From assembly GCF_003010965.1 (NCBI RefSeq), contig NZ_PGGM01000005.1, positions 62,001-126,000 on the forward strand: DNA of 64,000 nucleotides. The letters run 5' to 3'. The notes under the pieces are model-generated. The model was not told the DNA's origin. It saw nothing but the letters and a program-made list of their open reading frames with translations, and ran no database searches. How positions within the stretch are numbered: the first letter of the stretch is position 1; every line of letters begins with the position of its first letter. The position numbers were made by a program, and so were the translations under genes. This document shows positions 55,473-64,000 of the stretch, piece by piece. This DNA is from Phyllobacterium sophorae (GTDB taxonomy: Bacteria > Pseudomonadota > Alphaproteobacteria > Rhizobiales > Rhizobiaceae).

Positions 55473-58400
55473 ATGGCATCTGGCACCTACCCATTCATCG
55501 ACATCGCCGTACTGGACGAAATCCGCGAGCATTTCGCCAATGGCGATGCGCTCGTCGTCATTTCGCCGGATCTGGAGAACGTCATCTGGGCGAATGGCCA
55601 GGGTGCGGCGATGCTTGGCTATGGGGCGATCGACGAAATCCTGAGCGGCGGCGCAGTGTTCGACATACAGGCGCGGCGGCAGCTCATGGCACTGGATGGC
55701 TTTCCGGCCATAGGCCATGGGCGCACCGTTTCACTGCGCGTCGCGCTCGGCCTGTCGAGCCGTATCCTGACATTTCAGGCCAGTGATCTTGCTTTGCCGC
55801 GCGGCGAACGCGCCATTCTTCTGTGCATTGCCAATGCCAACCGCACAGGTTCGGAAAAGCAGACTGCTTCCCTCGCAATCAAGGGCTTTGGCGACCAGAC
55901 CACCCATGCAGCGATGATCGACTCCGCCGGTACTGTCATCGCCGCCTCGCATCGGTTCCAGAATCTGGGTTTCGACGACAAGATACTCGGCGATCTCGTC
56001 CGCGAAGTACGGCTCGAACGGAACCGCCTCGTCAAGCGGCCCGTTCAGACCCCGAAAGGCGTGGTGCCTACCGGCATTGCGAGGCTCACCGATAGCCCCG
56101 CACTGCACCTGCTCTTCGCGATTGAACCGGAACTTGCAGAAGAGCAAGCGACATTCGCTGTTGCAGATGAAGCACGGCCCGTTGCTGCTCCTGAAACGGG
56201 ATCAGCGAATAAAAGTGCCCGCGACGCCGATGAGGAAAAGCAGGCACAGTCATCGCTGGCATTGGAACGACCCACGGATCTGCCCATGCCATCCGCTACC
56301 GGCGGCCAGCACTCGAATCCGAACGAACGATCATCGGACACCTTTCGGTACACGCCGTCCAAGACGCCGGTTCGCTTCGCGTGGAAGGTTGATGCGCAGG
56401 CGAATTTCAGCGAGATTTCACCCGAGTTCGCGGCTGCGGTTGGGCCAGCATCGGCTTCGATCATTGGCAAGTCGTTCCGCGACGTAGCTGCCGGTTACGG
56501 GTTTGACACCGGCGCGGAAATCGCCGAATTGCTGGAACGGCGCGATACCTGGTCCGGACGGACTGTACTCTGGCCTATCGAGGGAACCGATCTGCGTGCG
56601 CCAATCGACCTTGCCGCGCTGCCGATCTATTCGCGCGACCGTGCATTCATGGGATTTCGCGGTTTTGGCGTGGCGCGAATGGGCGACGTGACCGGCGATC
56701 CCAAAGCTGTCGGCATGATGCTGACGGGTGCGCCCGGCGCCGGTGAAGAACAGCACGAAGTGCCTGTTTCCAACGAGGCAGCGGCGAGCGGCGACGCGTT
56801 CAACGGCGAAAAGCCTGCACTGACCATTACCGCGGATGTTGCGGGCAATGTCATTCCGCTCAGAACACAGCGCACACCCCGCGATGAAGGCCGGCTGAAC
56901 GAGGCCGAGCGCAATGCATTCCGCGAGATTGCCGAAAGGCTGCGCCGCGAAGTATTGGCCGAGAACCCGAAAGACGCCAGCGAGCCCGCGGCGATTTCGG
57001 CCGAGGCCGCCGGTGAAACGGGAGAGGCTCCCTTCGCGGCGCGAAGCCAGACTGCGACTGCAAAGATACCCGACGCGGAAGTTGTAGGCCCGGGCTTCGC
57101 CAGTGCCAAGGGCACTGAGAAGGACACCGGGCCGGTCCAGGCCAAAGCGCCTGGCGAAGACTTTGCCGAGGATATCCGCACGCAGGCGCGGCAAGGCGTT
57201 GACACGTCGATTCTCGCTGCCTTGCCGGTGCCCGTGCTGATCCACCGCCACGGCCGGATCCTTTATGCCAACCCGGCATTGCTCGAGGCAATACGCTATC
57301 CCTCCCCTGAGGCCATCAACGAAGTGGGCGGCCTGAGCACGCTCTTTGCCGATGGAGCCGACGACGACGAGGACGAGGCCGGCATGAACCTGCGCCGCAG
57401 CGACGGCTCGGTTACGCGGGTGCAGGCACACCTGCAGGCGGTTCGCTGGGATGAAAACGGCGAACGGGCCCTGCTGCTGGCGCTGTCACCCCAAACCCAG
57501 ACAATCAGTGATTTCGATGCCGGTGAAAGGCAGCTGCTGCAGACACGCATCGACGAGCTCAACGCAATTCTCGATACAGCGACCGACGGCGTAATCCTGC
57601 TCGATTCATCGGGCGCTATCCGGTCGATCAATCATTCCGCCGCAGCGCTTTTTGGCTATGAACCGGAAGAAGTGACCGGCAAAGCCTTCTCGCTGCTCTT
57701 CGCCATCGAAAGCCAGCGCGCGGCGATGGATTATCTGAACAGTCTTTCGGAAAATGGTGTCGCCAGTCTTTTGAACGATGGACGCGAGGTCATCGGACGT
57801 GAAAGCCAGGGACGCTTCATCCCGTTGTTCATGACGATCGGAAAACTCGATGTGTCCAAGGGATATTGTGTCGTGCTGCGCGACATCACCCATTGGAAAC
57901 GGGCCGAAGAGGAGTTGATCAGCGCCAAGCGCGAGGCTGAGCGCACATCGAGCCAGAAGAGCGAATTTCTCGCGCGTATCAGCCACGAGATCCGTACACC
58001 GCTCAACGCTATCATCGGTTTTTCGGAGTTGATGGCGGACGAGAAATTCGGACCCATCGGCAGCGAGCGCTATCGCGACTACCTCAATGACATCAGCCGT
58101 TCCGGCAACCATGTCCTGTCGCTCGTCAATGATCTCCTCGACATCTCGAAGATCGAGGCAGGTGCGGTGGAGATGGATTTCGAAGCGGTATCGCTCAACG
58201 ATGCGCTGACCGAAGCCGTTGCCATCATGCAGCCCCAGGCCAACCGCGAACGCGTCATTATCCGCTCAAGCCTGACCTCGCGGCTGCCCGACATCGTCGC
58301 CGATCACCGATCGATCACGCAGATCGCGCTGAACCTGTTGTCAAACGCGATCCGCTTTACAGGGCCTGGCGGACAGGTAATCGTATCGACCAGCTATGAG

Positions 58401-58655
58401 GCCAGCGGCGACGTGCTTTTGCGCGTGCGCGATACGGGTATCGGCATGACCAGGGCGGAGGTCGAGCAGGCCTTGCGCCCATACAAGCAGATCACGACGC
58501 CCAAGCATGCGCGCAGCGACGGTACAGGTCTTGGCCTGCCGCTGACCAAGGCAATGGCCGAAGCCAACCGCGCAAATTTTACGATCGATTCCACGCCCGG
58601 ACGCGGAACAATGGTCGAGATTACATTCCCTTCGACACGTGTGCTGGCGGAATAG
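55473..58655 (+). CDS. pdhS: PdhS-type cell-cycle sensor histidine kinase
   Basis: 1060 residues from the ATG at 55473, or 1073 from a GTG at 55434; the shorter start is preferred as it opens with the family-like SGTYPFIDIAVLDEIREHF. No membrane segment is seen. A long N-terminal sensory region is followed by an Ala/Glu-rich, probably disordered stretch (about residues 430-590), then PAS domains, one with the segment ILLDSSGAIRSINHSAAALFG. The kinase core has His838 in FLARISHEIRTPLNAIIGFSE, LLSNAIRFTGPGGQ and SDGTGLGLPLTKAM. PdhS in Brucella is a polar kinase controlling DivK phosphorylation and asymmetric division; this long cytoplasmic layout matches. A CtrA box is upstream. Confidence 0.92.
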   Translation: MASGTYPFIDIAVLDEIREHFANGDALVVISPDLENVIWANGQGAAMLGYGAIDEILSGGAVFDIQARRQLMALDGFPAIGHGRTVSLRVALGLSSRILTFQASDLALPRGERAILLCIANANRTGSEKQTASLAIKGFGDQTTHAAMIDSAGTVIAASHRFQNLGFDDKILGDLVREVRLERNRLVKRPVQTPKGVVPTGIARLTDSPALHLLFAIEPELAEEQATFAVADEARPVAAPETGSANKSARDADEEKQAQSSLALERPTDLPMPSATGGQHSNPNERSSDTFRYTPSKTPVRFAWKVDAQANFSEISPEFAAAVGPASASIIGKSFRDVAAGYGFDTGAEIAELLERRDTWSGRTVLWPIEGTDLRAPIDLAALPIYSRDRAFMGFRGFGVARMGDVTGDPKAVGMMLTGAPGAGEEQHEVPVSNEAAASGDAFNGEKPALTITADVAGNVIPLRTQRTPRDEGRLNEAERNAFREIAERLRREVLAENPKDASEPAAISAEAAGETGEAPFAARSQTATAKIPDAEVVGPGFASAKGTEKDTGPVQAKAPGEDFAEDIRTQARQGVDTSILAALPVPVLIHRHGRILYANPALLEAIRYPSPEAINEVGGLSTLFADGADDDEDEAGMNLRRSDGSVTRVQAHLQAVRWDENGERALLLALSPQTQTISDFDAGERQLLQTRIDELNAILDTATDGVILLDSSGAIRSINHSAAALFGYEPEEVTGKAFSLLFAIESQRAAMDYLNSLSENGVASLLNDGREVIGRESQGRFIPLFMTIGKLDVSKGYCVVLRDITHWKRAEEELISAKREAERTSSQKSEFLARISHEIRTPLNAIIGFSELMADEKFGPIGSERYRDYLNDISRSGNHVLSLVNDLLDISKIEAGAVEMDFEAVSLNDALTEAVAIMQPQANRERVIIRSSLTSRLPDIVADHRSITQIALNLLSNAIRFTGPGGQVIVSTSYEASGDVLLRVRDTGIGMTRAEVEQALRPYKQITTPKHARSDGTGLGLPLTKAMAEANRANFTIDSTPGRGTMVEITFPSTRVLAE

Positions 58656-58834
58656 ATTGCGCCGGCGGGGCGCTCACTCCCGAAAAGCACGCAATTGTTT
58701 CAATATGCAACAATTTGACCGTAATGGGCCTATACCGACTTGAATTGCCCTGCATGATCGCTAAACGGTGGATGGCGAAGCACAGATCCTGCCGGTGCGG
58801 ATAACCGGCGGGATATGAAATATCGGAAACGCTC

Positions 58835-60715
58835 ATGTCCTGGTACCGGCCGAGGCACTTTCTCGCAACGATCTTGACGATGGCTCTCGTTGCCGGGGGC
58901 ATCCTTCTCGCCTTGCCGTATCTCGTCAGCACGGATCTGATCCGGGCAAGGCTGATCCAGGAGATCAGCAACTGGACTGGCTACACCGTCGATTCGCGTC
59001 AAACGCCTCAGATATCGTTTTTTCCTGTTTTCAGCGCATCGCTGGGCGAAGTGACCATCCGCAATCCATGGCAAAGTGAAGGCGCGCCGTTCATGCAAGC
59101 GGAACGGATCGAGGTTGATCTGTCGCTGATATCGGCTTTGGCCGGCAACATCGAATTCACCGAGACCAAAATCGTCCGGCCGCGGTTTGTCATCGATGAA
59201 CCAATCAAGAGCCTGTCACAAATCGGCGAGGCTCTGGCCAAGAGTGACGGGCGGATCGGGGATGTCGTGCGGGAAGCGCGAGCGGCCGTTGAAGCCGATC
59301 CGGCTAAACCGGACATGAGCACGGTGTCGTCGCAGCCGTTCGGGCGCGTGCGGCTCGAAGATGCGATGGTGACATTCAAACGGCCGATCAATGGCGCGGA
59401 GGAACAGATATCGAGCATCAGCGGCGTCTTTGACTGGCCGCAAACATCCGGTGTCGCCAGTTTCCGCGGGACGGCGATATGGCATGGGGAAGAAACGGAA
59501 ATCGACAGTTCCGCTACCAGGGCATTGCTGCTGCTGGCAGGAGGAACCAGTCCGCTTCAAGTGAATCTCAGTTCGACACCTCTGACATTGTCTTTCAACG
59601 GATCGGCAAATATTTCCCGGGATCAATTCTTCGAAGGAACCCTGTCGCTGACCTCGCCCTCGCTGCGCAGGACGCTCGAATGGTCGAGAATGGCCTCGGT
59701 GCCCAATGCACCGATCGGCAGCTTCGCGCTGGATGCTTCCGTCTCCGGCTCCGCCAACCGGATGAAGCTGGATGGATTGACGGCCACGCTGAACGACAAT
59801 CCGGCCAAGGGTGGCATCGAGGTCGTGCTCAACGAGGGCGCGCCAAGTATCACAGGCACCCTCGCCTTTGAAACGCTTGATCTTCATTCGGTTTTCTCGG
59901 GTTTCATGCCTCTGCCCGGCGGTTCGACAAGTTCAGATTCAGTCATCAGCACCGACTTCCTGAAACAGCTCACGCTCGACCTGCGCCTTTCCACCCAAAA
60001 GGCGACGCTTGGACCAGTAAACCTTTCGAAGGTCGCCGCAACGGCGCAAATCCGCAACGGCCGGGCCATCTTCGATATTGGTGAGGCATCGGCCTTCGAC
60101 GGTTCGGTGGCCGCCAGCTTCCAGCTTGCGGACGAAGGCGACGGTGTAACGCTGGGAGAGCTGCGCCTCAACGGGACCGACGTGAACAGCACGTCAATCG
60201 CATCATTGGTTGGCCTTGGAAGTCGCTTCGAACTCGGAAAGGGTACGATGTCCCTCGTGCTGAAAGGGCCAATATCGCGCTGGTCCTCGGCACTGGCCAA
60301 CGCGAAAGGAACACTGAGCATGCGCTTCGGCTCGGGTCAGATCCGCAGCCTGGATTTCAACAGCCTGCTCGGCAAGGCGAAGTCCGACCGCTTCTTCAGT
60401 CTTAACGAAAAGACTGATGCCTGGCTGGCTTTCGACAGGCTGGAGATCAAGGCCAATATCATGGATGGCGTCGCCGCACTCGATACGGCGCAGATGCAGA
60501 CCAAATCGGGTATGCTGAACTTCGCCGGCATTGTGACGCTGATCGGCAAGAGCCTCGCGCTGACCGGTGATTTTGCCGCTCCTGTGGCGGCGCCGGCGCC
60601 CGCAGAGGGCGCAGCCGCCGATGCACCCAAACCCGAACCGGCATTCAGCCACACGCGCTTCTTCATCGGTGGTTCCTGGGATAATCCTTTTATTTCACCG
60701 ATCATTTCCCAGTAG
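58835..60715 (+). CDS. AsmA-family protein
   Basis: 626 residues. An N-terminal membrane anchor (FLATILTMALVAGGILLALPYL) leads into a large, beta-rich periplasmic part with the AsmA N-terminal block RIEVDLSLISALAGNIEFTE. The C-terminal AsmA block is near LRLNGTDVNSTSIASLVGLGS and GSGQIRSLDFNSLLGKAK. The end is Pro/Ala-rich, followed by FFIGGSWDNPFISPIIS. AsmA proteins are bridge-like lipid carriers between inner and outer membranes. Separate from pdhS by 180 bp. Confidence 0.9.
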   Translation: MSWYRPRHFLATILTMALVAGGILLALPYLVSTDLIRARLIQEISNWTGYTVDSRQTPQISFFPVFSASLGEVTIRNPWQSEGAPFMQAERIEVDLSLISALAGNIEFTETKIVRPRFVIDEPIKSLSQIGEALAKSDGRIGDVVREARAAVEADPAKPDMSTVSSQPFGRVRLEDAMVTFKRPINGAEEQISSISGVFDWPQTSGVASFRGTAIWHGEETEIDSSATRALLLLAGGTSPLQVNLSSTPLTLSFNGSANISRDQFFEGTLSLTSPSLRRTLEWSRMASVPNAPIGSFALDASVSGSANRMKLDGLTATLNDNPAKGGIEVVLNEGAPSITGTLAFETLDLHSVFSGFMPLPGGSTSSDSVISTDFLKQLTLDLRLSTQKATLGPVNLSKVAATAQIRNGRAIFDIGEASAFDGSVAASFQLADEGDGVTLGELRLNGTDVNSTSIASLVGLGSRFELGKGTMSLVLKGPISRWSSALANAKGTLSMRFGSGQIRSLDFNSLLGKAKSDRFFSLNEKTDAWLAFDRLEIKANIMDGVAALDTAQMQTKSGMLNFAGIVTLIGKSLALTGDFAAPVAAPAPAEGAAADAPKPEPAFSHTRFFIGGSWDNPFISPIISQ

Positions 60716-60838
60716 ACGAAAGACGCTCAGGACGGCAGGGGTTCACTTCAAGAAGAGGGTGATGCCCAGCGGTTCCGCTTTGCATAGGACCGGATCTTGG
60801 GTGGAGACGCTATCTCCGGCTCGGGTTGTCCGGGTTTG

Positions 60839-61657
60839 TCAGTTCCGGGCGGCTGCCTGTTCGTCACGGGCCTTTTGCACTTCACGGCGCTTGTTGGCGA
60901 TCGATGCAATGATCACACCGACTGCGACGATTGCAATCAGGATGGTACAGGCGGCGTTGATCTCCGGCGTCACGCCGAGCCGGACCTGCGAATAGATGCG
61001 CATCGGCAAAGTGGTGGCCCCGGGCCCGGAGGTGAAGCTCGAAATCACGAGATCGTCAAGCGAGAGCGTGAACGCGAGCATCCAGCCGGAAACGACGGCT
61101 GGAAGGATTACCGGCAAGGTTACCTTGAAGAAGGTCGTAACCGGCGTTGCACCCAGATCCATGGCAGCTTCTTCCAGGGAGCGGTCGAACGTAACCAGTC
61201 GCGACTGCACAACCACCGCCACGAAGCACATGGAAAAGGTGATATGAGCGAGCGTGACCGTCCATATGCCACGATCGAAACCGATCGCCACGAACAGGAG
61301 CAGCATTGAAAGCCCCGTGATGACTTCCGGCATGACGAGTGGTGCATAAATCATTGCCGAGAACAGCAGGCGCCCGCGGAAACGCGTGTAGCGGGTCATC
61401 GCCAGGGCGCCAAGCGTTCCGAGGACCGTTGCGACCGTTGCCGAGATGAGGCCAACGCGTATTGTCACCCACGCTGCATCGATAAAGCTCTGATTGTTGA
61501 ACAGCGACACATACCACTTGGTCGAGAACCCGGCCCAGACTGTGACGAGACGGGATTCATTGAACGAATAGACGACCAGAAGCACGATCGGCAGATAGAG
61601 AAACGCGAAGCCGAGAACCAGCGAGGCAATATTGAAGCGGGACCATGTGGTGTTCAT
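60839..61657 (-). CDS. potI: Polyamine ABC transporter permease
   Basis: 272 residues. Six membrane helices, with the permease EAA loop in RSLEEAAMDLGATPVTTFFKV that docks the ATPase. N-terminus: RFNIASLVLGFAFLYLPIVL. It pairs with PotH to form the putrescine channel of PotFGHI. It starts two bases after the potH stop and is the last gene of the operon, with the stop at 60839. Confidence 0.93.
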   Translation of the reverse strand: MNTTWSRFNIASLVLGFAFLYLPIVLLVVYSFNESRLVTVWAGFSTKWYVSLFNNQSFIDAAWVTIRVGLISATVATVLGTLGALAMTRYTRFRGRLLFSAMIYAPLVMPEVITGLSMLLLFVAIGFDRGIWTVTLAHITFSMCFVAVVVQSRLVTFDRSLEEAAMDLGATPVTTFFKVTLPVILPAVVSGWMLAFTLSLDDLVISSFTSGPGATTLPMRIYSQVRLGVTPEINAACTILIAIVAVGVIIASIANKRREVQKARDEQAAARN

Positions 61658-61659
61658 TT

Positions 61660-62571
61660 TTATTTCTCGCTTTCCTGCGCCCGTGCTTCAGCCCGCTGGA
61701 ACAGGACGATCGGGACGATCAGCAGCAGCAGCAAGACCACCGCGACCGCCGATGAAACAGGCCAGTCCCGATTAGAGAAAAACTCGCTCCACAGCGTCTT
61801 GCCGATCATCAGGGTCTGCGACCCGCCGAGAAGATCCGGAATGACGAATTCGCCGACAGCCGGAATGAACACCAGGAAACAGCCGGCGATAACGCCCGGC
61901 ATCGACAGGCGAAAGGTTATTTTCCAGAAAGCGAGTATCGGCGGACAGCCTAGATCCTCGGCTGCCTCAACCAGCGAGTAGTCCATCTTCTCCAATGCCG
62001 AATAGATCGGCAGGATCAGGAATGGCAGATAGGAATAGACAATCCCGATAAAAATCGCGGTGTTGGTATTGAGGATGTTGAGCGGCGTGTCGATGACGTG
62101 CGCCCACATCAGGAACTGATTAAGCAGGCCTTCGGGCTTCAGGATACCGATCCAGGCATAGACGCGGATCAGGAAGCTGGTCCAGAACGGCAGGATGACC
62201 AGCATCAGCAGCGTTGGCCGTATCGTCGCCGGGGCACGCGCCATACCATAGGCGATGGGATAGCCGACGATGAGCGTCAAGACCGTCGAGACGGCGGCGA
62301 TCAACAGGCTTGACAGGTAGGCCTTGTAATAAAGCGGATCCTCGACAAGCCAGATGTAATTGTCCCACGAGAACTGTCCGAAGCTGTCCTTCAGCCCCTG
62401 CCAGCCCGCCGACAGATCAAACGCCGGAGCATAGGGCGGGATCGACATCGCCACTTCCGACAAAGAAATTTTGAAGACGATGATGAAGGGAATGAGAAAG
62501 AAGATCAGGAGCCAAAAATAGGGGACCGCTATGACCAGCCGGCTTGCAACGGACGCTATGAATTTCTGCAT
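61660..62571 (-). CDS. potH: Polyamine ABC transporter permease
   Basis: 303 residues. Membrane helices begin VIAVPYFWLLIFFLIPFIIV, and the EAA loop is DYSLVEAAEDLGCPPILAFW. Together with PotI it builds the transmembrane channel of the PotFGHI importer. The long periplasmic segment after helix 1 (PPYAPAFDLSAGWQGLKDSF) is typical of PotH. It lies 12 bp after potG. Confidence 0.94.
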   Translation of the reverse strand: MQKFIASVASRLVIAVPYFWLLIFFLIPFIIVFKISLSEVAMSIPPYAPAFDLSAGWQGLKDSFGQFSWDNYIWLVEDPLYYKAYLSSLLIAAVSTVLTLIVGYPIAYGMARAPATIRPTLLMLVILPFWTSFLIRVYAWIGILKPEGLLNQFLMWAHVIDTPLNILNTNTAIFIGIVYSYLPFLILPIYSALEKMDYSLVEAAEDLGCPPILAFWKITFRLSMPGVIAGCFLVFIPAVGEFVIPDLLGGSQTLMIGKTLWSEFFSNRDWPVSSAVAVVLLLLLIVPIVLFQRAEARAQESEK

Positions 62572-62583
62572 GACATCGCCTCC

Positions 62584-63750
62584 TTACGACGTCAGCACGA
62601 TACCGGCATCGGTATCGAAATTAACCCAGACCATATCGTCATAGCCGAGCGGGTCCTCGACCGTGCGCACCGCGTTCAGGCTCGCAGCCTTGATGATCCT
62701 GCCGCTCTCAAGCTTCACGTGGAAAACGGTCATATCGCCGAAATAGGCGATATCCCACATTTCGCCATGGGCGGAATTGATCGACGGGTCTGCTGGCTGC
62801 TTGCGGCTAATACGGATTTTCTCGGGTCTGATGGCAAAGCCCACGGGCTGGCCGACGGCACAGCTTTTCAAAGCGTCCGTGCGGATCGTGAAGTTTTCCG
62901 GCTCGACGGCGATGTCGATTTTGCCGTTGGCCACCGCTGCGGCCGTACCTTCGAACATGTTCACATTGCCGATGAAGTCGGCGACAAATTTCGAGTTGGG
63001 AGCTTCGTAGACTTCGGCCGGCGTTGCCACCTGCATGACCTTGCCCTTGTCCATGACTGCGATCCGATCGGCCATGGTCATCGCCTCTTCCTGATCGTGG
63101 GTCACCACCACGAACGTCAGGCCGAGCTTCATCTGCAGGTCCATCAGTTCGAACTGGGTCTCCTCGCGCAGCTTCTTGTCCAGCGCGCCCAGCGGCTCGT
63201 CGAGCAGCAGGACCTTCGGCCGCTTGGCGACGGCGCGAGCAAGCGCCACACGCTGGCGCTGGCCGCCGGAGAGCTGATGCGGCTTGCGCTTGGCGAAGCG
63301 TTCCAGCTTGACGAGTTTGAGCATTTCGCCGACGCGCGCCTCGATGTCGCCCTTCTGCATGCCATCCTGCTTGAGTCCGAAGGCGATATTGCCTTCGACC
63401 GTCATGTGCGGGAACAGCGCATAGGACTGGAACATCATATTGACCGGACGCTTGTAGGGCGGGATGCCTCGCATATCCTGGCCATCGAGGAGGATGCGGC
63501 CAGCGGTCGGTTCCTCGAAGCCGGCAAGCATGCGCAGCAGCGTGGACTTGCCGCAACCTGAGGCACCCAGGAGCGCGAAGAACTCGCGATTGTATATATT
63601 CAGGGACAAGTCATCGACGGCTGTGAAATCGGCGAACTTCTTGGTGACGTTCTCGATGGCAATGAAGGGCTTTGCTTCGGGATCATTCCAAGGTGCGAAT
63701 TTGCGGCGAAAACTTCCCAATGATTTCATGATTTGCCCCGGTATTTCCAT
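62584..63750 (-). CDS. potG: Polyamine ABC transporter ATP-binding protein
   Basis: 388 residues. Walker A LLGASGCGKSTLLRML, signature LSGGQRQRVALARAVAKRP, Walker B LLLDEPLGALDKKL, H-loop VVTHDQEEAMTMAD, then a C-terminal TOBE domain (FAIRPEKIRISRKQPAD). It powers putrescine uptake. An alternative ATG at 63729 with GGGGC seven bases before it would skip seven residues. A strong hairpin lies between potF and this gene. Confidence 0.95.
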   Translation of the reverse strand: MEIPGQIMKSLGSFRRKFAPWNDPEAKPFIAIENVTKKFADFTAVDDLSLNIYNREFFALLGASGCGKSTLLRMLAGFEEPTAGRILLDGQDMRGIPPYKRPVNMMFQSYALFPHMTVEGNIAFGLKQDGMQKGDIEARVGEMLKLVKLERFAKRKPHQLSGGQRQRVALARAVAKRPKVLLLDEPLGALDKKLREETQFELMDLQMKLGLTFVVVTHDQEEAMTMADRIAVMDKGKVMQVATPAEVYEAPNSKFVADFIGNVNMFEGTAAAVANGKIDIAVEPENFTIRTDALKSCAVGQPVGFAIRPEKIRISRKQPADPSINSAHGEMWDIAYFGDMTVFHVKLESGRIIKAASLNAVRTVEDPLGYDDMVWVNFDTDAGIVLTS

Positions 63751-63760
63751 TCACCATGTG

Positions 63761-63791
63761 AAAGACCCCGGCACTGGATGCCGGGGTCTTT
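63761..63791 (-). terminator. Intercistronic hairpin between potF and potG
   Basis: AAAGACCCCGGCA and TGCCGGGGTCTTT are perfect 13-bp arms with a 5-base loop, between the potF stop and the potG start. It is followed on the minus strand by TTTCAC. It may be a partial terminator or 3' stabiliser giving more PotF than membrane subunits. Confidence 0.7.
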
Positions 63792-63800
63792 TTCTTTGAG

Positions 63801-64000
63801 TTATTGGCCTGTGACCACTTTCGTCCACAGCCGTGTGACCACACGCTGCACCTTGGTATCATAGGGCGCCACGGTGAAAAGCTTGGCCAGCACCTCCGGT
63901 GTCGGATAGATCGCCGGGTCATCCAGGACGTCCTTGTTGATGAACTGCTGCGATGCCTTGTTGCCATTGGCGTAGAAGGTGAAATTGGAGGCCTTTGCAA
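63801..64000 (-). CDS. potF: Polyamine ABC transporter substrate-binding protein (partial, C-terminal end)
   Basis: The last 66 codons of an open frame that runs off the window. It ends ANGNKASQQFINKDVLDDPA, then IYPTPEVLAKLF and TRLWTKVVTGQ, as PotF and PotD-type putrescine-binding proteins do. It is the first gene of the potFGHI order and lies 51 bp before potG on the minus strand. Confidence 0.9.
   Translation of the reverse strand, partial: AKASNFTFYANGNKASQQFINKDVLDDPAIYPTPEVLAKLFTVAPYDTKVQRVVTRLWTKVVTGQ

Noticed and set aside
56418-57431. Minus-strand frame of 337 codons inside pdhS
   Set aside because: Lies opposite the disordered Ala/Glu-rich part of pdhS; no ribosome-binding site or homology features.

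Overview
The window looks like chromosomal DNA of an alphaproteobacterium of the Hyphomicrobiales (Rhizobiales), most likely close to the Phyllobacterium/Brucella/Mesorhizobium group. The grounds are a PdhS-type cell-cycle kinase with a full CtrA box, a hisS-hisZ-hisG operon using the short HisG, a tRNA-His with A73 and no encoded G-1, a DUF1127 gene divergent from a LysR gene, an UPF0314 protein, and CIRCE-controlled groESL. Genes are dense and almost all are ordinary core or soft-core genes. I see no CRISPR array, insertion sequence or prophage.

Layout. 1-4.7 kb: two tandem paralogous type V autotransporters, both apparently damaged (a frameshift in the first; an in-frame stop within the signal-peptide region of the second). 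4.7-5.3 kb: AT-rich non-coding DNA. 5.3-12.1 kb: a lipoprotein, ileS, a MipA/OmpV porin-like protein, then ribF with a HAD phosphatase. 12.2-14.9 kb: an HxlR regulator divergent from a GST-family gene, then a zinc-type CDF efflux pump with an SmtB-like sensor. 15-17.1 kb: a small AT-richer accessory island with two unknown genes, read here as a possible effector/immunity pair. 17.2-19.3 kb: groES-groEL. 19.4-22 kb: a second HxlR regulator divergent from an FMN reductase, a GST, a VOC protein and an SRPBCC protein. 22.2-30.7 kb: fumC, DoxX, exported msrA and msrB, hisS-hisZ-hisG, tag and an L,D-transpeptidase. 30.8-38.9 kb: the glycolate oxidase operon glcDEF with a divergent LysR gene, DUF3422, a FadR-type regulator and a metallophosphatase. 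38.9-49.3 kb: assorted metabolic and regulatory genes (rsmE, gshA, purC, DUF937, DUF1127/LysR, UPF0314). 49.4-54.6 kb: xseA, a three-gene response regulator/sensor kinase/solute-binding-protein operon, and tRNA-His. 54.7-60.7 kb: phasin, pdhS, an AsmA-like protein. 60.8-64 kb: the potFGHI polyamine importer, with potF cut by the window end.

Themes. Several divergent regulator/target pairs have symmetric candidate operators between or in front of them (HxlR/GST, CDF/ArsR, glcD/LysR, LysR/DUF1127). Thiol and oxidative-stress functions recur (gshA, two GST-type proteins, exported MsrA and MsrB, DoxX, FMN reductase). The best candidates for something undescribed are the two-gene island at 14.9-17.1 kb with its promoter-overlapping inverted repeat, and the solute-binding-protein/two-component triad at 51.2-54.3 kb.
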